NCBI GenBank assembly: GCA_026710905.1
Contig: JAPOQD010000029.1
Location: 1 to 64,000, forward strand
Length of the DNA: 64,000 nucleotides
Direction of reading: 5' to 3'
Source of the DNA: Halieaceae bacterium
GTDB taxonomy: Bacteria > Pseudomonadota > Gammaproteobacteria > Pseudomonadales > Halieaceae
The notes under the pieces were generated by a model that was given only the letters and a program-made list of their open reading frames with translations, did not search any database and was not told where the DNA came from. Made by a program: the position numbers and the translations under genes. This document shows, piece by piece, positions 29,976 to 37,924 of this stretch (positions are counted from its first letter, which is position 1; each line of letters opens with the position of its first letter).

Positions 29976-31337
29976 GTGGACGTCAAGATAACGGGCGGAA
30001 GAATCGAGCGGATCGGCGCCTCTCTTTGCCACAGTTCGGGGGATTCACACATCGATGCGGGCGGAGGCGCCCTGCTACCTGGGCTGCACGACCATCACAT
30101 TCACATGGTGGCTTTGGCGGCATCATTGGTTTCACTGCAATGTGGGCCACCTGCAGTTGCATCCGAATTACAACTGGCATCACTACTGAGCAGGAAAAAC
30201 AACCGTAGTGGCTCGCGCTGGATTCGGGGAATTGGTTACCACCCCAGTGTTGCCGGAGATATAGACCGGGACTGGCTGGATCAATACATTCCCGATCGGC
30301 CGATTCGCATTCAACATCGCGGGGGCCGCTTGTGGGTGCTCAATAGCCAGGCGCTGGCGGAATTACAGGTATCACCAGAAGACTTCCCTTCAGGGCTGGA
30401 ACAGGTAGACGGGCGTTTTAGCGGCCGCCTCTACGAAGGAGATGTATGGCTTCGAAACCGGCTGAAAAGCCGGCTTCCCAACCTGAAGCGAGCGAGCAGG
30501 CTATTGGCGAGCTACGGTATCACTGGCATTACCGACACGACACCGAGTAATGGAAGTGCCGAGTGGAACTATTTTCGCGGCTCCCAGGAGCGGGGTGAGC
30601 TACTTCAATCAGTTCGCATGATGGGTTCACCTGATATTGCGCAATGTCGGGATACTGATTCGCTGCAGCGGGGAGAGCTGAAAATTCATCTGCTGGACTC
30701 CAACTTGCCCCACCCGGATTCCATGCGCCAGGCCATCGAAGCGGCTCACTCAGAAGGCAGGGCTGTCGCGGTCCACTGTGTCACGCTCACCGAACTCGTA
30801 TTTTGCCTGAGCGCCTTGCGAGACGCCGGAAGCCTGCCAGGCGATCGCATTGAGCATGCATCGGTCTGCCCTCCAGAGCAGTTGCGGGAAGTTCACGAAT
30901 TGGGGTTGCGGGTGGTGACTCAGCCGCATTTTATCAACGAACGGGGGGACCAGTACCTGGCTGAGGTCGATGCTCGTGATCTGCCCTGGCTCTATCGCTG
31001 CGCCGGAATTCTCGCACAGGGCGTGCCCGTCGCCGCCGGCAGTGACGCGCCTTTTGGCAGCCCGGACCCCTGGCGCGCCATGCGCGCCGCCGTGGAACGG
31101 ACTACTGCTTCCAGCGCCGTGCTGTCGCCAGGGGAGGCAATATCTCCTGATCAGGCGCTGGGCCTGTTCCTGTCACCGTCCAGAGAGCCGGGGGCCGGCG
31201 CTGTTGCGTTGGCCGAAGGTTCCCGTGCTGACTTGTGCCTGTTGCACAAACCCTGGCAGCAGGCGCGCCACAACCTCCGCCAAGAGCTTGTGCGTGCGAC
31301 CTGGAAAGCCGGCGAATTGATCTACCAATCAGACTGA
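29976..31337 (+). CDS. Amidohydrolase family protein (YtcJ-like)
   Basis: 453 residues from GTG at 29976. Metal site motifs: HDHHIH near residue 38, His in VAVHCVTL, IEHASV and the Asp in GSDAPFGSPDPW. The family hydrolyses amides or related bonds using one or two metals. The in-frame sequence just upstream (TLIRNAQLLGRK) looks like the usual N-terminal strand of amidohydrolases, yet offers only CTG (29937) or ATC (29928) as start; GGGAGG at 29915-29920 is well placed for the ATC. The true start is therefore uncertain. Ends convergent with the crotonase gene, overlapping 9 bp. Confidence 0.86.
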   Translation: MDVKITGGRIERIGASLCHSSGDSHIDAGGGALLPGLHDHHIHMVALAASLVSLQCGPPAVASELQLASLLSRKNNRSGSRWIRGIGYHPSVAGDIDRDWLDQYIPDRPIRIQHRGGRLWVLNSQALAELQVSPEDFPSGLEQVDGRFSGRLYEGDVWLRNRLKSRLPNLKRASRLLASYGITGITDTTPSNGSAEWNYFRGSQERGELLQSVRMMGSPDIAQCRDTDSLQRGELKIHLLDSNLPHPDSMRQAIEAAHSEGRAVAVHCVTLTELVFCLSALRDAGSLPGDRIEHASVCPPEQLREVHELGLRVVTQPHFINERGDQYLAEVDARDLPWLYRCAGILAQGVPVAAGSDAPFGSPDPWRAMRAAVERTTASSAVLSPGEAISPDQALGLFLSPSREPGAGAVALAEGSRADLCLLHKPWQQARHNLRQELVRATWKAGELIYQSD

Positions 31338-32228
31338 ATCTCGAATTTCATCGATCAACCCCCAGTCCAGGGCCTGCCGGGCATTGATTCTCTTGCCCGA
31401 AAGCGCCAGCCAGGCCGTGTGTTGACGGCCGATGCGCCGGGAGATACTGACGCACCCGCCCGCCCCGGGAATAAGGCCCATGCTGAGCTCCGGGAGTTGA
31501 AAAAAACTCCCCGAAGAGGCGCTGACATGCCCGGCAAAGGCTGGAAGTTCTATCCCCGATCCCACGCAGGCGCTGTGCACATGACAGCTAACTTTTTCCG
31601 CACAGAGGGCCAGAAGTCTGCCGGGGTTGTGAACTGTTCGAATATGATGGGCTGATGCTGAATCCGCTGTGAGCCCAAACTCCCTCAGATCGCCACCGAC
31701 ACTGAAGCAACTGCCCCTGCCACTCAACTCAAGCCGCTCGATACTACTGTCCAACAGCACCAGTTCGAACAGTTCAACCAGTGCGTCACGCATTTCCACT
31801 GTCAGAGAATTACGATTTGCCGGCCTGTTCAGTTCTGCCGTTACTACATTTCCATTGCGGCTGATGATGACAGGTTCCCCGTCGCCACCCGCTATCAGCC
31901 GCGGTTCATCCTCCCTGCCCTGTAACCAGGAACGATATTCCGTACCCGCCTGCAAAGTCGCATAGGCAAGGGACTCAACCGTCATTGCCGTCTGCAGGGA
32001 AAGGTGTTCAACCGTTCTCAGGACTTGAACCAGTGTCATGGCCGCTATGGGGGTGCGTTCAATCTGGGCAATCAACAGGGAAAGTTCCCCGCGATCGGTA
32101 ACGGCCACATCGGCGTTGTGAGTTTCACCATCCCCCCAAGCCAGAACGGGGAGGGATTGATTGCACAACCAGGACTCCTCTTCAGGGACTTCTTCAACGG
32201 GCAAACAAATGTACGCTGAGGGATTCAT
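31329..32228 (-). CDS. Enoyl-CoA hydratase/isomerase family protein with N-terminal extension
   Basis: 299 residues. The crotonase fold begins near residue 115 (GEPVIISRNGNVVTAELNRP) with oxyanion-hole sequences SVGGDL and CVGSGIELPAF and the GLIPGAGG loop. The first 110 residues are an additional domain also seen in actinobacterial crotonase relatives that sit with CaiB-type transferases (from memory). It converges with the amidohydrolase by 9 bp and is followed by the acyl-CoA dehydrogenase homologue, so it probably belongs to the same catabolic set. Exact reaction unknown. Confidence 0.85.
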   Translation of the reverse strand: MNPSAYICLPVEEVPEEESWLCNQSLPVLAWGDGETHNADVAVTDRGELSLLIAQIERTPIAAMTLVQVLRTVEHLSLQTAMTVESLAYATLQAGTEYRSWLQGREDEPRLIAGGDGEPVIISRNGNVVTAELNRPANRNSLTVEMRDALVELFELVLLDSSIERLELSGRGSCFSVGGDLREFGLTADSASAHHIRTVHNPGRLLALCAEKVSCHVHSACVGSGIELPAFAGHVSASSGSFFQLPELSMGLIPGAGGCVSISRRIGRQHTAWLALSGKRINARQALDWGLIDEIRDSV

Positions 32229-32336
32229 CTATTTTGCGCTCGGTTATTCTTGACTAGGTCAGTGCTTGAAGTTGGGTGTGAAGACGCCGCGGTAGCGGGT
32301 GAGGTGCGCCCGAGACTGCCGGCTCCGGTCAGCGCA

Positions 32337-33509
32337 TCACAAGCTTCTTGCGATTGTTGAACGCATAATTTCGGAGGTGCCTAAAAATATCCGGTGAACC
32401 CGTGCGAAAGAATACATTTTGGAAATCGGCATCTCGTCGCTGTACCCCATACCGCCATGCAATTGCAAGCACTCATCCATAACCCTCGCCTCAAGTTCAC
32501 TGGCCCAGAGCTTGGCTATCGCTGATTCATCAGCACCGAGTTGATTCTTGTTCAGCTTCTTCAAATAACTGTCAATCAGGGCTCTCCCTGCCGCAATATC
32601 AGCTCTTACCGATGCCAGTTTGAACTGGGTATTTTGGAACTCAAATACCCTTTGCCCGAAGGCCTTGCGCTCTTTTGTATAGTCTATCGTCAAAGCCATT
32701 GCCAACTCGCAGGCGGCGACACAACGTGCCGCTGTTGCTATCCTGGCAGTTGCAATAGAGCCCATGGCACAGTGCAAGCCCCTCCCCTCCACACCACCCA
32801 CCAGGTTGCGGGCAGGAATACGGACGCCATCAAAAAATATCTCCGACACACCACCACAGCCCTTTGTCATCAGCGGTGTTGGTTTACTCACGGTTATACC
32901 TTTTGTTTCCTCAAAGGGAACAATAAACATCGAAATTGCCTCGCTGTTGCCCTCTGTTTCCGTCTTGGCCACAACAAACAACACAGAAATGAGCGGCCCA
33001 TTCGACATCCACATTTTTGAACCATTAATGACATAATCATCCCCATCTCTGCGGGCAAATGTCTTAATGGCTCGAGCATCACTACCGGCGCCGGGTTCAG
33101 AAAGGCCAACTTCAGCGATTCCCTTTCCCGATGCAAAAAAAGGCAGCCATTCTTTCTTTTGCTCTTCGGTTCCTCCATCGAGCAGCACATAACTTGCCAA
33201 TTCGGTACATAGCCCTGCCTCAAGTGAAGCACCGCTTGCAGAAAAACCGTGCTCTTCGTGAAGTATTACCTGATGCAGTAAATCACCACCGCCACCGCCA
33301 TATTCTTCAGGTATTCCGGAACAGAGAATTCCGTATTCGGCAGCTGTTTTGAACAGTGCTGCTGGAAAAAAGCCATCCTTCTCCCATCGTCGATAATTCG
33401 GCTCAACTTCCTGTTGGAAAAATCGTCGCACTACTTCACGAAAGGCTTCATGCTCAGGCTGAAATACTTCCCGGTTATAACCCAAGGACGCAAGATCACT
33501 CATTTTCAT
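32337..33509 (-). CDS. Acyl-CoA dehydrogenase-family protein lacking the usual catalytic Glu
   Basis: 390 residues with the full ACAD fold: LSEPGAGSDA, WMSNG, KERKAFG and QLHGGMGYSDEMP motifs for FAD and substrate binding. The catalytic base is missing at both known sites: the YEGTSEI position reads FLGTSEI (Leu376) and the alternative helix position, LPQERL in close relatives, reads IATARI (Ala255). It may use another residue, or have a role other than dehydrogenation. ATG 33509 or 33503. Followed by no gene for 108 bp. Confidence 0.88.
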   Translation of the reverse strand: MKMSDLASLGYNREVFQPEHEAFREVVRRFFQQEVEPNYRRWEKDGFFPAALFKTAAEYGILCSGIPEEYGGGGGDLLHQVILHEEHGFSASGASLEAGLCTELASYVLLDGGTEEQKKEWLPFFASGKGIAEVGLSEPGAGSDARAIKTFARRDGDDYVINGSKMWMSNGPLISVLFVVAKTETEGNSEAISMFIVPFEETKGITVSKPTPLMTKGCGGVSEIFFDGVRIPARNLVGGVEGRGLHCAMGSIATARIATAARCVAACELAMALTIDYTKERKAFGQRVFEFQNTQFKLASVRADIAAGRALIDSYLKKLNKNQLGADESAIAKLWASELEARVMDECLQLHGGMGYSDEMPISKMYSFARVHRIFLGTSEIMRSTIARSL

Positions 33510-33593
33510 TACCTCTTCCAGTGGTTCACCAGGTTACAGGGAGGCCGGATCAACGACGCAACCATTCGATTCAGACAGGCATTCCCCGTACCC

Positions 33594-33767
33594 TTACTGA
33601 ATCTCTTCCGCTGCCTGCTTTAATCGTTCTTCATCTCTTGCACCAATCGTTACCGTTGCACCTGCTTCCGACAATATTTTTTTCAGGTCCAACCCAATAC
33701 CATAACAACCACCAGTGACGAAAGCAGTTTTAGCGGATAGGTTAAATTTTTCCATTAGACTTTTCAT
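33594..33767 (-). pseudogene. Truncated short-chain dehydrogenase, N-terminal fragment
   Basis: 57 residues covering only the first beta-alpha-beta unit of an SDR: FVTGGCYGIG cofactor loop, then TIGARDEERL and a stop after AEEIQ. The rest (NNAG, Ser-Tyr-Lys) is absent; the acyl-CoA dehydrogenase gene follows at once. ATG at 33767 or 33755. Confidence 0.75.
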
Positions 33768-33838
33768 AAAATTCCCGTAACTACTCGCCCCCCTGCTCCG
33801 CCCGGGGCCGGGAATTGGTGAGTCGGCAGGCGGGTGTA

Positions 33839-33975
33839 GGGGCTCGCCATAACCCACCCTTCGGGCACACGGCCCGCGCATGCGCGGCCCCGGTGCCGGA
33901 CGGCCGGGTTTGTGGGCCGCGATTAGTGGGCCGCGATTTGCGGGCCACAGGTGTGCGGCCCGCGGGCTTTGTACA
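33839..33975 (+). repeat. GC-rich dispersed repeat in a 392-bp gene-free gap
   Basis: GGGGCTCGCCAT (33839-33850) and CACCCTTCGGGCACACGGC (33855-33873) match the repeat at 25712-25769. Then come GGCCGC-rich palindromic stretches, including repeated GGGCCGCGATT units, to about 33975. A degenerate relative of the GTCTTGTC repeat, CAAGTCGGGGACACC, sits near 34016-34030 on the opposite strand. I see no gene between 33768 and 34159. Confidence 0.7.
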
Positions 33976-34159
33976 ACTCGCACACCGCCGTTGGCAGAGG
34001 ACCAAACAGGTAGGCAAGTCGGGGACACCCTGTTATCTCTGTAACGTATTGTGATCAATGGTGAAATTTCGAATTTTCAGAGTGTTAACCGGACAGCGCT
34101 GATTAAGCAACATCCTTTCTGCAAAAGGTGGTTTGTTCTTGCATGGTCAATTACCTCAC

Positions 34160-35527
34160 TCAGAACGCTTCAGCAAACAATTGGTCAATAGAGGTGAGTT
34201 TTACGCGAGGCCGTTGTTGCACCCTGCCAGCCAATCTTTCAGCGTGATCAATCTGTTGCCAGTTGTTCAGATATACTATTTTGGGGTTGCGTTGACAGAG
34301 TTGCTCAACCAATGCTGCCGGGGATTTATCTTCACTAGCTGGAGAAGCGTGAGTATCCTCTATCAACTTCTGTACTGTTTGTGCAGCACACTTTTTGTTG
34401 GTGCCAATCAAGCCATTTGGCCCACGTTTAATCCAGCCGGTGACATAGACGCCTGGCAAGACATTGCCTTTGTCGCAAACGCGACCGTTTTGGTTTTCAA
34501 TGACCCCACGGTGTTCATCAAATGGCAGCCCGGGAAAGGGGTTTCCCCGGTAGCCAATAGCACGCAGTACCAGACCTGTGCCCAAAAGCGACTTCTCTTC
34601 CGTCGGCCGTGCCTGTAACTTGCCTTTTTCGACGTGTTCCAGATGGTTTCTTACCACCAAGACCTGTTCTACTTTGTCGTCACCGACGAATTCTACAGGC
34701 GACGTTAAGAAGCAATAGGTAATTTTTTTATGGGCATCGCTCACCTGGCGCGCTGCAAGACGGGCCAGCGCTTTAACCTTGCGCTCGGTTTCCCAGTTTG
34801 CATTATCAAGTACCACCTCGTTTTCTGCAGGTAAATCTTCCACATCGACAACAACATCAACGCCCTCAAGATGTTGCAGTTCTTCCAGTTCGGGGTTGTT
34901 AAAAGCACCTTGCAAAGGGCCTCGCCTGCCGAGAATAGTCACCTCTTCGATATGGCTGTTCCGGAGGGCATCCATGGCGTGGTCAGCCATATCGGTTTTT
35001 GCCAGCGTTTCAGGAGAGGTGGTGAGTATACGGGCAACATCCAGAGCCACATTGCCGTTACCAACGATCACGGCGTGCTTGCAGGAAAGGTCGAATTTGA
35101 GATGACTGAATTCAGGATGGCCGTTATACCAGGCGACAAATTCCCTGGCCGCCCAGCTTCCTTCCAACTCTTCACCTGGAATGCCCAATTGTGCGTCACT
35201 GGTGGCGCCAATGGCGTAGATCACTGCATCATAGTGCTGTGCCAGTTCAGCATGTCGAAGATCTTCACCAATCTCCACATTGCCGATAAAACGCACTCTG
35301 GGATGGTTCAGGTAGTAATTAAAAAGTCGGTCGACCACTAATTTCTTTTCAGGATGGTCAGGCGCCACCCCGGCTCGCACAAGCCCCCACGGCGTAGGTA
35401 GTTTCTCGTACAGGTCTATCTCAACATTCAGATCAGTTTGTTCAAGAAGGTGCTCTATTGCATACATACCGGCAGGGCCGGATCCGACTATTGCGACAGA
35501 AGTGTCGACTTGAGTTTTTCCACCCAT
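34160..35527 (-). CDS. Ferredoxin/adrenodoxin-type NADP+ reductase (FprA-like)
   Basis: 455 residues of the adrenodoxin reductase family: FAD motif VGSGPAGMYA, KLPTPWGLVRAGVAPDH, NADP motif VGNGNVALDVAR and the C-terminal GWIKRGPNGLIGTNK. These enzymes pass electrons from NADPH to ferredoxins serving oxygenases or P450s. It could feed the Rieske proteins elsewhere in the window (inference). ATG at 35527; read divergently from the FAD oxidoreductase across a 268-bp gap with paired palindromes. Confidence 0.93.
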   Translation of the reverse strand: MGGKTQVDTSVAIVGSGPAGMYAIEHLLEQTDLNVEIDLYEKLPTPWGLVRAGVAPDHPEKKLVVDRLFNYYLNHPRVRFIGNVEIGEDLRHAELAQHYDAVIYAIGATSDAQLGIPGEELEGSWAAREFVAWYNGHPEFSHLKFDLSCKHAVIVGNGNVALDVARILTTSPETLAKTDMADHAMDALRNSHIEEVTILGRRGPLQGAFNNPELEELQHLEGVDVVVDVEDLPAENEVVLDNANWETERKVKALARLAARQVSDAHKKITYCFLTSPVEFVGDDKVEQVLVVRNHLEHVEKGKLQARPTEEKSLLGTGLVLRAIGYRGNPFPGLPFDEHRGVIENQNGRVCDKGNVLPGVYVTGWIKRGPNGLIGTNKKCAAQTVQKLIEDTHASPASEDKSPAALVEQLCQRNPKIVYLNNWQQIDHAERLAGRVQQRPRVKLTSIDQLFAEAF

Positions 35528-35655
35528 GATTATTTCCCCTTTGCCTGCTGAAAATACGCTTTGTTCACTTCAATGTAGTGTGTCAGGTGTGGGGACAATG
35601 CCGCCGCCAGATCAGCACCAGTTCTCCGCCGTTGTCCCAACAACAGAGATCAAAC

Positions 35656-35703
35656 GAATTTATCAATTCAGCATGGCATTCGCTATACTGAATTGATAAA
35701 TTC
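35656..35703. promoter_or_regulatory. Two nested palindromes, candidate double operator
   Basis: GAATTTATCAATTCAG at 35656-35671 and its perfect complement CTGAATTGATAAATTC at 35688-35703 form a 16-bp inverted repeat around a 16-bp spacer. Each arm contains a 14-bp dyad of the form GAATT-N4-AATTC; their centres are 34 bp apart. A TATACT at 35684-35689 could be a -10 for the gene at 35796. The layout suits a dimeric repressor binding twice. Confidence 0.6.
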
Positions 35704-35795
35704 TACAGCTTCTGCAATTTCCCGCTTTAGCCGGCGTGGACAGGATGATTAAGTGAAGCAGGTAGCGGCTGAGGTACTAAAGAGGTTTTGCTATT

Positions 35796-37103
35796 ATGAA
35801 AATCGCCGTTATAGGCGCGGGCATGGCGGGTTTGAGCGCAGCCTATGAGTTACAAAAAGCAGGAGCCGATGTGACTGTTTTTGAGTCCGCGGATGCTGTG
35901 GGTGGCCGGACGCTAACCCGGCGTCAGAGCGGGTTTCAGATGGACACTGGCGCCATTTACGTTTCTCCTGGCTATACCCAAACAAACCGAATTATCAGCG
36001 AACTCGGTCTTGAGCAAGCGCTTGTCAAAGTTCAACCGAAAATGGGTTTTTTGCGTGACGGCGAGTGTCACCCGCTTGACCTGGCGAGCCCTGGCAAAAG
36101 CTTTGTAAAAACTCGCCTGCTTTCGTTCACAAGCAAGCTAATGTTGGCAAAGTTATTACCCCGTATTCTCAAATTGTGGCGAAATATCAATTTTGGCAAC
36201 ATGGGTTCACTCGCTATCTATGACCATGAAAGTACTCAGGACTACTGCTCGCGTGTCCTGAACCAGGAGCTTCACGATTATTTTGTCGACCCAATCATAA
36301 GAATCAATATGCTGAACAAGACCCACGCCTCCTCTTCAGGCGAACTATTCTGGCTACTTAAGTCATTGGGGGCGCCTTATATTTACGTACTGACCAATGG
36401 CACGAGTACCATCGCCGAGGCCCTGGCGGGAGAGATTGAGGTGCTGACCGGGTCGACGGTAGGGGAAATCAGGCATGAGGCTGATTCTGTGAAGCTCACA
36501 TATACCCGCAACGATGCGTCAATGTCGCAGGTATTCGATGGCTGTATCGTCACCACACCCCCTGATATTGCTCTACAACTGTGTCCATCGATACCAAAGC
36601 CTGAACAAACTTTTTTCCGTCAGGTGCAGCCCATAAAACACATGGTAATCAGTCTCGGTCTGAGCAGAATATTACCGCTTCAGGAATCCACGATTCTTGG
36701 CTCGGAAAAAGAGTCACCAAACCTGCTCACGATTGTCATTGATCCGAACAGAGCGCCGGGCAGGTCAGCGCAAGGTCATACAGTAGTGACATTGTGGATG
36801 ACTGAAGATTGGTCCCGGCAACTCTGGGACACACCGGATGATGAAGTTGTTAAACACGCGTTGAGCGAAGTACTCCCCATCATAGGAGATGTTGCAGGAG
36901 AGGTAGCGGTAAATCTGGTTACGCGCAGTAATTATTCCTGCTTTAAAGGTTACCCCGGCTATTATCAGAATCTCGATCACTATATGAGGGCTAAAACCCG
37001 CGACGGTCGATTGCTGTTTGCCGGGGACTTTGCCGGAATAGGAATAGAAGGGGCCGTGATTAGCGGCCAATCGGCGGCGACTGATATGATCGGAAGCTTC
37101 TGA
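35796..37103 (+). CDS. FAD-dependent oxidoreductase, protoporphyrinogen oxidase-like (copy 1)
   Basis: 435 residues of the flavin amine oxidase/PPOX superfamily. The N-terminus carries VIGAGMAGLSAAYELQ and GGRTLTR for FAD; the C-terminal FAD-binding LLFAGDFAGIGIEGAVISG closes the fold. The gene has a close paralogue at 41657-42979. Both copies are followed by MaoC sequence: intact at 37355 here, a relic there. Substrate unknown; relatives act on haem precursors, carotenoids and amines. The paired palindromes upstream probably control it. Confidence 0.88.
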   Translation: MKIAVIGAGMAGLSAAYELQKAGADVTVFESADAVGGRTLTRRQSGFQMDTGAIYVSPGYTQTNRIISELGLEQALVKVQPKMGFLRDGECHPLDLASPGKSFVKTRLLSFTSKLMLAKLLPRILKLWRNINFGNMGSLAIYDHESTQDYCSRVLNQELHDYFVDPIIRINMLNKTHASSSGELFWLLKSLGAPYIYVLTNGTSTIAEALAGEIEVLTGSTVGEIRHEADSVKLTYTRNDASMSQVFDGCIVTTPPDIALQLCPSIPKPEQTFFRQVQPIKHMVISLGLSRILPLQESTILGSEKESPNLLTIVIDPNRAPGRSAQGHTVVTLWMTEDWSRQLWDTPDDEVVKHALSEVLPIIGDVAGEVAVNLVTRSNYSCFKGYPGYYQNLDHYMRAKTRDGRLLFAGDFAGIGIEGAVISGQSAATDMIGSF

Positions 37104-37111
37104 ACGACTAG

Positions 37112-37243
37112 CGAGCCCGCATCGTTGAGGCTGTTGAGGTCAAGGACAATCCGTTTGTTCCTGACCCTGATGTTGGCGCCCTCTCTGCACTTCAGATCGC
37201 TCCCCGAGAGGATCATCCTGATTGTCGCGCCACACTGCTGTAA
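37112..37243 (+). pseudogene. Unidentified coding relic
   Basis: A 43-codon open stretch without a start, containing EVKDNPFVPDPDVGALSAL and ending DCRATLL before TAA. It reads like the C-terminus of a real protein left between the FAD oxidoreductase and MaoC genes. I do not recognise the family. Confidence 0.3.
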
Positions 37244-37354
37244 GAGTATGGCCTGTTGCAATGCTGGGGGGAAAAGCCAAGGTCTATCAAAAACGATCCA
37301 CAGCACAAAGTATCTGCTGACCGAGCAATTCCAACCAATTAGGGAGATTAGTCA

Positions 37355-37828
37355 ATGTCACGGAAAATTCCATTAGATGCTGTACCCACTTTCGTCGGCC
37401 GGAAACTCGGTGTTTCCCAGTGGGAGACGATAGATCAGGACCAGATCCAGGCTTTCGCCGACGTCACCGGTGACCACACCTGGATACACGTGGATGTTGA
37501 ACGAGCCAACCGCGAGTTGGGAGGCACTGTCGGCCATGGATTTTTGACGCTTTCGTTGGTCCCCGCGCACTGGCTCAGCATCGCCGAGATAAGCGAATGG
37601 GACTACGGTTACATGTATGGACTGGATAAGACGCGCTGGTTACATCCGGTAACCAGCGGCAACCGTGTCCGGCTGCATGCCACCATGAAGGAGCCGGAAG
37701 AAAGAAATGGTGGCACGATTGTCAGCATCCAATGTGAGGTCGAAATCGAGGGGGTAGATAAACCTGCCCTGGTCACGGACTGGCGAGAGATCTTCTTTAC
37801 CCGCTCCGCTGAAGAAAACGACGACTAA
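37355..37828 (+). CDS. MaoC-like hydratase
   Basis: 157 residues, single hot-dog domain. The hydratase motif is intact: FADVTGDHTWIHVD with catalytic Asp and His, and GHGFLTLSLVP. Such enzymes hydrate enoyl-CoA to (R)-3-hydroxyacyl-CoA (PhaJ-like). The C-terminus PALVTDWREIFFTRSAEEN is closely matched by a relic at 43002-43070 behind the second FAD oxidoreductase. It follows copy 1 after 251 bp that hold a coding relic. Confidence 0.9.
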   Translation: MSRKIPLDAVPTFVGRKLGVSQWETIDQDQIQAFADVTGDHTWIHVDVERANRELGGTVGHGFLTLSLVPAHWLSIAEISEWDYGYMYGLDKTRWLHPVTSGNRVRLHATMKEPEERNGGTIVSIQCEVEIEGVDKPALVTDWREIFFTRSAEENDD

Positions 37829-37924
37829 GCCAGGGTCTGATGGATGATTGGAGTTGTGCATTAGCCGGTCTATTATGCAGACTGCATCCAATTGGCAGTG
37901 TGTCTTTGTCTGCCCGGATTTCCG

